Shown here one piece after another: positions 7,954 to 19,489 of a stretch of 64,000 nucleotides of DNA. Position numbers and translations under genes: made by a program. The stretch comes from Neisseria mucosa (lineage in GTDB: Bacteria; Pseudomonadota; Gammaproteobacteria; Burkholderiales; Neisseriaceae): assembly GCF_013267835.1 (NCBI RefSeq), contig NZ_CP053939.1, forward strand, positions 1,240,001 to 1,304,000, in the 5' to 3' direction. The notes beneath the pieces were generated by a model, which was not told the DNA's origin, ran no database searches, and saw only the letters and a program-made list of their open reading frames with translations. The first letter of the stretch is position 1; each line of letters opens with the position of its first letter.

Positions 7954-8451
7954 TCACGCAATCCAATGAAACAGCCCCAAGACCAATAAAGTCATCACAG
8001 CCGCAATCAAATCATCAAGCATAATGCCCAAACCTCCATGAATCCGCCGGTCAAACCATTTGATCGGCCATGGTTTTAACGCATCAAACAAGCGGAAAAT
8101 AACAAAAGCCGCCAGCCACCAGCTCCATTTAAACGGAATCAGCGACAGCACCAGCAGCATCGCGACAATTTCATCCCAAACGATACCGCCGTAATCCTGA
8201 ATGCCCAGTTCCCTCTCGGTATAACCGCAAATGCGGATACCCCAGAAAAACAGGGCGATACACAATAAAAGCAATATCCAGCCGTCTATGCCCAACAGGC
8301 ACAATACAAAAGCCAAGGGTAATGCGGCCAGCGTTCCTGCCGTACCCGGCGCAACCGGCGATAAGCCGCTGCCAAAACCAAATCCTAAAAAACACAATGG
8401 TTTGTGCAACAGCCAAGAAAAAGTAGGTTTACGTTCAGCCAAAATGATCAA
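7954..8451 (-). CDS. pgpA: Phosphatidylglycerophosphatase A
   Basis: A 165-residue inner-membrane phosphatase that converts phosphatidylglycerol phosphate to phosphatidylglycerol. Family signatures are GSGLSPVAPGTAGTLAALP near residues 28-46, the ELGIQDYGGIVWDEIVAM segment with the acidic metal ligands, and FRLFDALKPWPIKWFDRRIHGGLGIMLDDLIA, which carries the conserved D and K residues. About four membrane spans are predicted. It overlaps the 3' end of thiL by 17 bases, so the two genes are translationally coupled; thiL-pgpA is a common pairing in proteobacteria. Confidence 0.92.
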   Translation of the reverse strand: MIILAERKPTFSWLLHKPLCFLGFGFGSGLSPVAPGTAGTLAALPLAFVLCLLGIDGWILLLLCIALFFWGIRICGYTERELGIQDYGGIVWDEIVAMLLVLSLIPFKWSWWLAAFVIFRLFDALKPWPIKWFDRRIHGGLGIMLDDLIAAVMTLLVLGLFHWIA

Positions 8452-9391
8452 ATCCTAAAGAAGTCAGTTCCAATACGCCGCCTTCGGCATCCAAAATATT
8501 CAGACGGCCTGAGTCAGTCATTTTACCAATTCGGGCGACCGGTACGCCACTTTGTTCCGCCGCCTGACAAACACGTTCCCTGTCTTCTGGAGCAGCAGTA
8601 AAAATCAGTTCGTAATCATCGCCGCCGGCCAATACTGCCGACAACCATTGCTCGCGCGACAAAACGTTTTTCAATTCAGGCAACGACGGCACACAATCGG
8701 CAAAGATTTCCGCCCCGACAGCAGAGGCTTTTAAAATATGCCCCACATCTTGAGCCAGGCCGTCTGAAACATCTTGCGCAGCATGGGCAAACGGCAGCAA
8801 TGCCAGCCCCAATGAAACGCGCGGCTCCGGACGGAGCAATTTATCATCGCAAACCGCCATGATTTCAGACGGCAATTGATAATGCCCCAGATATTGGTTC
8901 AAAGCAGCGGCAGCCAAACCCAAGCAGCCCGATACCCAAATATCGTCGCCGACTTCGGCCCCATCACGCCTCAGGGCACGCCCTGTCGGAACTTCGCCGA
9001 CTATCGTTACATTAAAGACCAAATCGCCTTTGGTGGTATCGCCACCAATCAACACTGTATCAAAACGCGCGGCCAAAGCAAAAAAGCTATCGCAAAAGCG
9101 TTTGAGCCAATCTTGATTCAATTCAGGCAACGCAGCACTGAGCAACACCCAACGCGGCTTGGCACCCATAGCGGCCATATCAGATAAATTTACTGCAAGC
9201 ATTTTCCATGCCAAATCTTCGGGCAAAACATCTTCAAAAAAATGTCTACCCTTAACCAACATATCAGCGCTAAAACATAAATCAAATCCGCTACTTGGGC
9301 GAATAATAGCGGCATCGTCCCCTATGCCCAAAATCAGACCTTCCGATTTTTGTCGCTGCAAATATTGTCTGATAAAGTCAAATTCCGTCAT
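8435..9391 (-). CDS. thiL: Thiamine-monophosphate kinase
   Basis: A 318-residue AIR-synthase-fold kinase that phosphorylates thiamine monophosphate to the cofactor thiamine diphosphate. The N-terminal GIGDDAAI loop (residues about 21-28) binds metal and substrate; SDMAAMGAKPRWVLLS and IGGDTTKGDLVFNVTIVGEVP are the other family blocks, and AQDVSDGLAQD with GGDDYEL closes the ATP site. Several DUS copies lie inside the coding region (near 8502, 8757 and 8863) without breaking the frame. In many bacteria thiL follows nusB; here nusB is some 16 kb away. Confidence 0.93.
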   Translation of the reverse strand: MTEFDFIRQYLQRQKSEGLILGIGDDAAIIRPSSGFDLCFSADMLVKGRHFFEDVLPEDLAWKMLAVNLSDMAAMGAKPRWVLLSAALPELNQDWLKRFCDSFFALAARFDTVLIGGDTTKGDLVFNVTIVGEVPTGRALRRDGAEVGDDIWVSGCLGLAAAALNQYLGHYQLPSEIMAVCDDKLLRPEPRVSLGLALLPFAHAAQDVSDGLAQDVGHILKASAVGAEIFADCVPSLPELKNVLSREQWLSAVLAGGDDYELIFTAAPEDRERVCQAAEQSGVPVARIGKMTDSGRLNILDAEGGVLELTSLGFDHFG

Positions 9392-9514
9392 ATTTATCCA
9401 ATATAACTATAACTTAGATTACTATATCTAATTTTGTGCCAGCCTGATGTTTGCCTACTAACACGTCAAACATCAAACTTCCATATTATTTAGATATAAA
9501 ACTCAATAAGTTAA

Positions 9515-9547
9515 AGGCCGTCTAAAAATACAGATTTCAGACGGCCT
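9515..9547. terminator. Imperfect DUS hairpin after the SDR gene
   Basis: One arm reads AGGCCGTCTAAAA, a single-base variant of the uptake sequence; the other arm is a normal copy. It lies between the SDR gene end (9579) and the thiL start region, and the downstream T run suits minus-strand termination. Confidence 0.6.
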
Positions 9548-9578
9548 CATGTTTTCAAACCACTCTGAGCAGGTAGAT

Positions 9579-10298
9579 TTACAGATAGACGATTTCGCCT
9601 GTCCGCCCCCTGCTCTCTCGGCTTGCCCACCAAATAAATTGCGGCAGGACATCTTCGTAGTTTTTACGTTCGCTTTTCGATTCGCCCGGATGGGATTTGA
9701 TGCGTTGCGGCGAATTGATGGCACCCGGCACCAAAACATTGGCACGCAGGTTGTCAAAACGTTCCCACTCGTCCGCAGCCACTTTACACAAATAATTAAG
9801 CGCGGCTTTAGAAGCTCCAAAACCGCCCCAATAGGCTTGCGGTTTTTCGCCGTGGCTTTCGCCGACAAAAATCACAGAAGCGTCTTCGGATTGCTTCAAC
9901 AATGGGAACAGCGCACGGGTCAAACCCATAGGCGCAACGGTATTGATGCGGTATTGGTTGACCCATTCCGATACGGTTTGGAAATCCAACGGCGACAAAG
10001 CATAGAAATAGCTGGCGCAATGCACCACGCCATCCAATTTTCCGCCGGTAGCTTCATCAATGGTTTCCGCAAACTGTTTAAATTCTTTTTCCTCAGCGCT
10101 CATCAAATCAAAGCAGATGGCAAACGGCTCTGGGCTGCCCGCAGCCACAATGGCATCATATACTTTTTCCAAACGCTTTTGATGACGCGCCACCAAAATG
10201 ACAGTCGCTCCGGCCGCCGCATAGGCTTTGGCAACCTGCTCGCCCAAGCCTTGGGATGCGCCGGTAACCAAGATGGTTTTGTCCGCTAATGTCGTCAT
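9579..10298 (-). CDS. Short-chain dehydrogenase/reductase family protein with catalytic Tyr replaced
   Basis: A 239-residue Rossmann protein similar to YciK-type SDRs. The cofactor loop TGASQGLG is at residues 12-19, VARHQKR after the second strand suggests NADP preference, and an NTVAP motif stands where classical SDRs have NAG/N-T. The active-site Ser148 (VGESHG) and Lys164 (ASK) are in place, but the residue four before the lysine is Phe160 (GGFGASK) where SDRs need Tyr. The codon is clearly TTT. The protein may therefore be catalytically altered, use the nearby Tyr156, or have only a binding role. It is a one-gene unit between two DUS hairpins. Confidence 0.8.
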   Translation of the reverse strand: MTTLADKTILVTGASQGLGEQVAKAYAAAGATVILVARHQKRLEKVYDAIVAAGSPEPFAICFDLMSAEEKEFKQFAETIDEATGGKLDGVVHCASYFYALSPLDFQTVSEWVNQYRINTVAPMGLTRALFPLLKQSEDASVIFVGESHGEKPQAYWGGFGASKAALNYLCKVAADEWERFDNLRANVLVPGAINSPQRIKSHPGESKSERKNYEDVLPQFIWWASRESRGRTGEIVYL

Positions 10299-10363
10299 GA
10301 CTTTTCCTTGAACTTTATGGTTTTAGATATTGTATCGGCTTGGTAAGTTTTGTAAAGTCAAAA

Positions 10364-10389
10364 AGGCCGTCTGAACATTCAGACGGCCT
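10364..10389. terminator. DUS hairpin terminator after hpnE
   Basis: AAAGGCCGTCTGAA and its inverse form an almost loop-free stem directly behind the hpnE stop codon on the minus strand. It separates the hpnDE pair from the SDR gene. Confidence 0.75.
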
Positions 10390-10393
10390 CAGT

Positions 10394-11701
10394 TTATTCA
10401 AACCGCAAATCCAGCATAAGCTTTTCAGCCGCGGCAAAACCTGACTGAACCGCCGCTTCCAATGTTGCCGGATAGCGAGGATGGAGGTAGTCGCCGGCCG
10501 GATAAATACGGCGATGGTGCAGCCATGAGAAATCAGATTGTACAAAATCAACCGTTGCCGCCGTAGTCGCGCGTTTTTCCGTAATAATGCGTATAGCTTC
10601 GGGTTTATCCAAATCCGGACAAACCCGCTTAATGTCCGTATGAATTTTCTCGGCTAAATCTTTGTCCTTCCAAGCCTCGACATAATCGGAAACGCTGATA
10701 GCGACTGCGACTTCATTATCCGGCAAACCCAACACCCCCCGATGCAGCACCCACTGCGCCGTACCATCGGCAAACCCGGTTAAAGGCGCAGGCAGCTTGA
10801 CTGCTTGGGCATAACGCAAATAAACCGTAGTAATCGCATGGTAATGCAACGATTGATAGGCCGTCTGAATATAGTCAGGTGTATCTTCAGGCAAAAGCGC
10901 GTCAACATGATATGGCGAAACAGCCAAAATCACCGCATCAAATACTTCGCCATTGATTTCAATTCGGCCATCGATATGATGGTTTAAATGCGTAATACGG
11001 GTTTCAAGATTTATTTTTGCACCATGTTTGTGTAGAAAATCTAAAGCCGGTTCGGCTACGATCCGCCCTAAATCCTGCTTAGGCAAAAGATAATCGCTGT
11101 TCGCCTTTTCAGACCACACGCCATCATTCAATACATTGCATAAAATGCGTAACGATGCCTGTTCTAACGGCGTATTTAAAGCACCCCATACCAAAGGTTG
11201 CCAAAACTGGCCAAGCAGGCTGCGGGGAACATTTCGTGTTCTCAACCACTTTGCAACGGTCAAATCAGTTTTATGATGGCCTGCCCAACGTTGCAATGCC
11301 GACATATCCGACAGCAATTTGATTTTCAATGAAAAGGAAAGATTTTTCGCACGCAGGATACCGACAAGCAAATGCCACGGTGCAGGCAGAGAGGCCGTCT
11401 GAAACTGCAATCCCTCATGGATGTACCATTGCAAAGGCTGGCGTAAAAAGGCTGATTCAGGTTGAACGCCAATATGTCGCATCAAAGTTTGGACACCATG
11501 ATACGCGCCCAACAAGATATGCTGCCCATTATCCAAAAAGCTGAATCCATCATTTTTCCCGGCTAAGGCACGCGCCCTACCGCCAGCCTGCCTCCCGGCC
11601 TCAAACAAGGCAATATCAGCTCGTTGAATCAGGGAAACCGCCGCAGACAAACCTGCCCAACCGGCACCAATCACAGCAATTTTTGGACGCTGAGTATTCA
11701 T
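10394..11701 (-). CDS. hpnE: HpnE-like hydroxysqualene dehydroxylase (FAD-dependent amine-oxidase fold)
   Basis: A 435-residue flavoprotein. The dinucleotide-binding motif IGAGWAGLSAA is at residues 11-21, followed by the acidic end of strand 2 (FEAGRQAGGRA) and the FLDNGQHILLGAYH stretch characteristic of HpnE and related phytoene-desaturase-like enzymes. A C-terminal PAGDYLHPRYPATLEAAVQSGFAAAEKL closes the FAD site. HpnE reduces hydroxysqualene to squalene after HpnC and HpnD; here it is coupled to hpnD by a 4-base ATGA overlap. DUS copies lie in the coding region near 10858 and 11391. Related desaturases act on C30 carotenoids, so that product is an alternative. Confidence 0.83.
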   Translation of the reverse strand: MNTQRPKIAVIGAGWAGLSAAVSLIQRADIALFEAGRQAGGRARALAGKNDGFSFLDNGQHILLGAYHGVQTLMRHIGVQPESAFLRQPLQWYIHEGLQFQTASLPAPWHLLVGILRAKNLSFSLKIKLLSDMSALQRWAGHHKTDLTVAKWLRTRNVPRSLLGQFWQPLVWGALNTPLEQASLRILCNVLNDGVWSEKANSDYLLPKQDLGRIVAEPALDFLHKHGAKINLETRITHLNHHIDGRIEINGEVFDAVILAVSPYHVDALLPEDTPDYIQTAYQSLHYHAITTVYLRYAQAVKLPAPLTGFADGTAQWVLHRGVLGLPDNEVAVAISVSDYVEAWKDKDLAEKIHTDIKRVCPDLDKPEAIRIITEKRATTAATVDFVQSDFSWLHHRRIYPAGDYLHPRYPATLEAAVQSGFAAAEKLMLDLRFE

Positions 11702-12546
11702 GGTTTAAATCCAAACAGCCAAGTTTTCAAAGCAATCCGTTTTTTACGGGGAGAAGGAATCGCAATTTTGTAAGTCAAAACATTTTGCGCACCATCACGG
11801 TCGATTTCATTCAACAACGCATAATAAATGGCCGCCATAATCAGGCCGACTTTTTGCGATTTCTTATCCTCAGCCGGCAAAAGCAACATCGCTTCACGAT
11901 AAGTTTCACGCGCCCTATTCACTTGAAATTGCATCAATTTTGCAAAATTATCTGTCGGTTTGCACTGCATGATTACATTGGCAGGTACATCAAACTTCTG
12001 CATTTCCTCTATCGGCAGATAAATTCTTCCCTGCCGCGCATCTTCGCCCACATCGCGAATAATGTTCGTCAACTGCAAAGCCAAGCCCATTTTGTCCGCA
12101 TATTCCAAAGTTTTCGGATTGGAAAAACCTAAAATCCGTGCAATAAGACGCCCCACAACTCCGGCAACACGGTGGCAATACAGCTTTAATTCATCAAAAC
12201 TACCATAACGAGCCTGCTCCAAATCCATCTGCATCCCATCAATCAAAGCTTCAAATTCATTCTTCGGCAAATCAAAACTTGCCCGAATATCTTTTAAAGC
12301 TTGATGAACAGGATGCTCAGGCATCTCATTATTAAACACTTTCTCCAAATCACTGCGCCACCAATTCAAGGTAATCTGAGCTACATTCAGATCGGTACAG
12401 CCATCAACCACATCATCCAGTTCGCGACAAAAAGCATATAAAACAGTGATCGCATTTCGTTTTTCTACTGATAAAAAACGAAAACCGGATAAAAAACTGG
12501 AATGGCTTTCCGCAGCCTTTTGACGACAATAATCTAAAGCAAGCAC
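11698..12546 (-). CDS. hpnD: HpnD-like presqualene diphosphate synthase (squalene/phytoene synthase family)
   Basis: A 282-residue trans-isoprenyl synthase that would join two farnesyl diphosphates head to head. The two magnesium-binding aspartate regions are clear: FCRELDDVVDGC near residues 39-50 and LTNIIRDVGEDARQGRIYLP at about 157-176. Length suits HpnD. The usual partner HpnC is not next to it, and no squalene-hopene cyclase is in the window, so the end product is unknown from this stretch alone. The gene is first in a two-gene operon with hpnE. Confidence 0.85.
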   Translation of the reverse strand: MLALDYCRQKAAESHSSFLSGFRFLSVEKRNAITVLYAFCRELDDVVDGCTDLNVAQITLNWWRSDLEKVFNNEMPEHPVHQALKDIRASFDLPKNEFEALIDGMQMDLEQARYGSFDELKLYCHRVAGVVGRLIARILGFSNPKTLEYADKMGLALQLTNIIRDVGEDARQGRIYLPIEEMQKFDVPANVIMQCKPTDNFAKLMQFQVNRARETYREAMLLLPAEDKKSQKVGLIMAAIYYALLNEIDRDGAQNVLTYKIAIPSPRKKRIALKTWLFGFKP

Positions 12547-12637
12547 TGTGTATCCTAAAAATATTGTTATAAATAATTAGCAGGGATTTTATCCGTATTT
12601 AAAAAAGTACGCCAATATCAAAACCCATCTTACGACA

Positions 12638-12678
12638 AGGCCGTCTGAAAGCTGATTTCAGCATCTTTCAGACGGCCT
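12638..12678. terminator. Long DUS hairpin upstream of hpnD
   Basis: The inverted DUS arms are extended by CTGA/TCAG to a stem of about 18 bp with a small loop. It lies between the comEA terminator side and the hpnD start, so it may end transcripts coming from the right. Confidence 0.55.
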
Positions 12679-12985
12679 AAGACTCTTACGATAATATAAA
12701 GTTACTAAAATTTTCTGATTTTCCAACTTTTGTTCAAGATGAGGAAGATTTTAGTCAATTGAAAATTTATGGCGCATTTTTATGCATTAAATGTCGTTAA
12801 AAGACTATTTTTATAAAGGTCTCAACCTGAAACCTATTTTGTAGATTCTATTTCATTTCCCCTACTCATTGTCCTTTCCCAACAACCGTTTTTTAATGCA
12901 ATATCGTCAAATCCCCCTTGCCTCTTACCTTATTACCCAACGGAAGCCCCCACTGGTTCAAGCTTCATCCCCGCCCCCAAACAAA
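12679..12985. other. Gene-free stretch, nothing recognised
   Basis: About 307 bases, AT-rich at first then C-rich towards comEA. Only short antisense reading frames are present and none has a ribosome site. No repeat, tRNA or clear regulatory element was seen. Confidence 0.5.
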
Positions 12986-13029
12986 GCCGCCCCGGGCCCA
13001 ACCGGCAAACGGTTCGGCCGCAGGGCGGC
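12986..13029 (-). terminator. GC-rich hairpin terminator of comEA
   Basis: On the minus strand, about 20 bases after the comEA stop, GCCGCCC pairs with GGGCGGC and an inner GGCCGAACCG/CGGTTGGGCC stem continues the helix. TTTGTTT follows. It is not built from uptake sequences, unlike most terminators here. Confidence 0.65.
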
Positions 13030-13047
13030 ATATAGGCAGAGTCCGGC

Positions 13048-13335
13048 TTATTTTTTCACGGCAGGCTGGGCGGCCTTAGGCGCGGCAGAAGAAACCGTCG
13101 CCTCCGCCTTCAACTTGTTCAGCACCGCATCACCGATGCCCTTCACGTTTTTCAGCTCCTCCACCGATTTGAACGCACCGTTCTTCTGACGGTATTCCAC
13201 AATCGCCTTCGCCTTAGCCGGGCCGATACCCGGTAATGCCTCCAGTTCCGCAGAAGAGGCGGTATTGACGTTCACGGCAGCCAAAGAGAACGCCGTACAC
13301 ATGGCGGCAAATACACCAAATAAAAATTTCTTCAT
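13048..13335 (-). CDS. comE: ComEA family DNA-binding competence protein
   Basis: A 95-residue periplasmic protein. A signal peptide (MKKFLFGVFAAMCTAFSLA) is followed by VNVNTASSAELEALPGIGPAKAKAIVEYR, two helix-hairpin-helix motifs that bind double-stranded DNA without sequence preference, and a short Ala/Lys-rich tail. In Neisseria the corresponding protein pulls transforming DNA through the outer membrane, and copies of its gene are known to lie behind the rRNA operons. That is the arrangement here: it lies about 380 bases downstream of the 5S gene on the same strand, beyond the rRNA terminator. Confidence 0.92.
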   Translation of the reverse strand: MKKFLFGVFAAMCTAFSLAAVNVNTASSAELEALPGIGPAKAKAIVEYRQKNGAFKSVEELKNVKGIGDAVLNKLKAEATVSSAAPKAAQPAVKK

Positions 13336-13677
13336 CAGGGTTTTCCTATAACGTGTCAGATTGAATCAACCGGGCCGTCTGCAGGACGGTTTTACCCACC
13401 CCGCCGACACTGCCACATCGACAGTAGAACACGGCCCCATTCCATATAAATGCATACGACATATTAACGCAAATACCGTTCGATTTCAAACATTCCAAAC
13501 GGTTAACCGTAACTTTCGGTACTTTTGTGCAAGAATAACAACAGGATAAATATTTCCGATTCCAATACCAAGATGCACAAATACTCCATAAACACCGGTA
13601 CATCACTATCCCAATGTTTGACCCCAACACCCATTATCCCAATTCTGCCGCCAAACCGACAGAAACGACAGGCATGT
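13336..13677. other. Gene-free stretch between comEA and the rRNA terminator
   Basis: About 342 bases. It must contain the comEA promoter on the minus strand if the rRNA terminator is efficient, but no convincing -35/-10 pair was found. Several short overlapping ORFs on both strands look random. Confidence 0.5.
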
Positions 13678-13706
13678 AAAAAGCCCCCGACATCAGTCGG
13701 GGGCTT
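13678..13706 (-). terminator. Rho-independent terminator of the rRNA operon
   Basis: AAGCCCCCGAC and GTCGGGGGCTT form a perfect 11-bp stem with a 4-base loop. On the minus strand it is followed by a T run, about 10 bases beyond the 5S gene. Confidence 0.9.
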
Positions 13707-13716
13707 CGGAATGGGT

Positions 13717-13832
13717 GTTTGGCGGTGACCTACTTTCACATGGAAGAACCACACTATCATCGGCGCTGAGTCGTTTCACGGTCCTGTTCGGGATGGGAAG
13801 GCGTGGGACCAACTCGCTATGGCCGCCAAACT
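13717..13832 (-). rRNA. rrf: 5S ribosomal RNA
   Basis: The complementary strand shows the conserved beta-proteobacterial 5S pattern: the terminal stem TTTGGCGG...CCGCCAAA, CCATAGCGAGTTGG, then CCCATCCCGAACAGG and GTAGGTCACCGCC. Length is about 116 bases; exact ends are estimated from the terminal stem. It is the last RNA of the operon. Confidence 0.93.
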
Positions 13833-13909
13833 TAAACTGTTACAAATCGGTAAAGCCTTAATCGGTATAAATGGTGATGACTGAATCAGTCAGTAAGCTT
13901 TTATTATTT

Positions 13910-13925
13910 GAAGTTCTTCAAATGA

Positions 13926-13935
<10 letters not shown>
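13910..13935. other. 3' arm of the 23S rRNA processing stem
   Basis: These 26 bases match the reverse complement of 16809-16834 at 24 of 26 positions, so the sequences on both sides of 23S pair in the precursor. Such stalks are RNase III substrates; rnc itself lies at 22983-23702. Confidence 0.75.
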
Positions 13936-16808
<2,873 letters not shown>

Positions 16809-16815
<7 letters not shown>

Positions 16816-16834
16816 CTATCATTTCAAGAACCTC
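16809..16834. other. 5' arm of the 23S rRNA processing stem
   Basis: Pairs with 13910-13935 (24 of 26 bases) in the precursor RNA, forming the stalk that brings the two ends of 23S together for RNase III cleavage. Confidence 0.75.
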
Positions 16835-17074
16835 TCTGACTTCGTTTGCCTACCCGTTGACTAGGGAAGCAAACTTGAAATTCCTACTTTGATAAAGCTT
16901 ACTGCTTGTTGTGTCTTAATCCTGCCTTTTGTGTTTCAGGATTAAGTCGATACAATCATCACCCAAATACTGTGTTTGTTTTCTTTTCTCTTGCGAGAGA
17001 TTCTTTATCCTTTGCAAAGAATAAAAAATCAAAACAAACGCATTGTCTTTGTTTGTTGATTTCGGCTTTCCAAT

Positions 17075-17085
17075 TTGTTAAAGAT
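17075..17085 (-). promoter_or_regulatory. boxA-like antitermination element before 23S
   Basis: The minus strand reads TCTTTAACAAA in the spacer between tRNA-Ala and 23S, close to the boxA consensus that binds the NusB-S10 complex. nusB is present at 24973. Confidence 0.6.
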
Positions 17086-17162
17086 CGATGCGTCGATATT
17101 TCACTTCGCAAATCAAAATAAGCTGCTAAGTATAGCAGGCTTCCTTTAATTTGTAAAGTGCT

Positions 17163-17238
17163 TGGTGGAGGCAAACGGGATCGAACCGATGACCCCCTGC
17201 TTGCAAAGCAGGTGCTCTACCAACTGAGCTATGCCCCC
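17163..17238 (-). tRNA. tRNA-Ala (anticodon TGC)
   Basis: A 76-base cloverleaf: acceptor GGGGGCA pairs with TGCCTCC (one G-T), D-arm AGCTCAGTTGGTAGAGC, anticodon arm CTGCTTTGCAAGCAG with TGC, T-arm with GGTTCGATCC, and an encoded CCA end. It lies in the 16S-23S spacer behind tRNA-Ile, as usual. Confidence 0.97.
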
Positions 17239-17243
17239 GTTCT

Positions 17244-17320
<77 letters not shown>

Positions 17321-17378
17321 GGATTCTCTTCTTAAGCGAATCTTGTCTTCACTCAAGCTTTCCTCTTCCGCATCTTTA

Positions 17379-17410
17379 CAGTTTACCGATAAGTGTGAAT
17401 GCATCAGACC
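17379..17410. other. 3' arm of the 16S rRNA processing stem
   Basis: Thirty-two bases just beyond the 16S 3' end that are nearly the reverse complement of the leader at 19056-19087; the few differences mostly leave G-U pairs. Together they form the RNase III stalk of pre-16S RNA. Confidence 0.8.
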
Positions 17411-17421
17411 TCTTCTTTCTC

Positions 17422-18966
<1,545 letters not shown>

Positions 18967-19055
18967 ATCTCTAACTTATAACTTCTGGTCTGCTTCAAAG
19001 AAACCGACAGGACAATGTCTAAAACATCATCTTGTCTGTCTTTCAAACAGTGTGA

Positions 19056-19087
19056 GGCCTAATGCACTCACACTTATCGGTAATCTG
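19056..19087. other. 5' arm of the 16S rRNA processing stem
   Basis: Leader sequence that pairs with the trailer at 17379-17410 over about 32 bases. A local GTGTGAG...CTCACAC hairpin (about 19050-19073) overlaps the same bases, so the leader may switch from a local fold to the long stalk once 16S is made (inference). Confidence 0.75.
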
Positions 19088-19088
19088 T

Positions 19089-19100
19089 TTTTTAAAGAGC
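19089..19100 (-). promoter_or_regulatory. boxA antitermination element in the rRNA leader
   Basis: The minus strand reads GCTCTTTAAAAA shortly after the predicted transcription start. This is close to the boxA consensus TGCTCTTTAACA used by Nus factors on rRNA operons. Confidence 0.65.
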
Positions 19101-19107
19101 GAATCGA

Positions 19108-19135
19108 ATTATACAGTACAATTTTCAAAAGTCAA
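19108..19135 (-). promoter_or_regulatory. rRNA operon promoter
   Basis: On the minus strand TTGACT and a perfect TATAAT are separated by 16 bases, about 140 bases before 16S. The near-consensus elements and the AT-rich stretch upstream (19136-19160) fit a strong rRNA P1-type promoter. Confidence 0.8.
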
Positions 19136-19489
19136 CTAAAATTATCGAAAATTTCAACCAACTGTGTTATACTGTCTGCTTCGTTTTCTTCACCGCGTCA
19201 GCAGCGAAAAACCGAACTATACGCCTCCCAACAAAACCAGTCAACACCCAATTTCAAAAAAATTGCAGAATTTCCGCAACTGTCTGTATTTAAATAATTT
19301 TAAATTTATCAAATTTTATACGTTCACTAGATATACAGAATCTTCAAAGATAATAGCCCTACAACTTTGCTCTTAATTTGCTACATTCAGATGCTATTTC
19401 TCTTTATATTACTGGCGCTTTGGTCCTATCTACTCTTACAATCTACACTTTCTTCAATAAAACAATCATAAATTTAAAATTGACCTATT

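Larger units (their letters stand above)
18967..19489. other. rRNA leader, rRNA promoter region and upstream spacer
   Basis: A 523-base gene-free stretch. Its left part is the 16S leader with processing arm, boxA and the rRNA promoter (listed separately). Beyond 19140 it is AT-rich and must hold the promoter of the plus-strand TPR-glycosyltransferase gene; TATACT at 19168-19173 with TCGAAA 17 bases upstream is a weak candidate. No other element was recognised. Confidence 0.5.

Noticed and set aside
12869..13189. 106-codon plus-strand ORF overlapping comEA
   Set aside because: It is antisense to the well supported comEA and its terminator.
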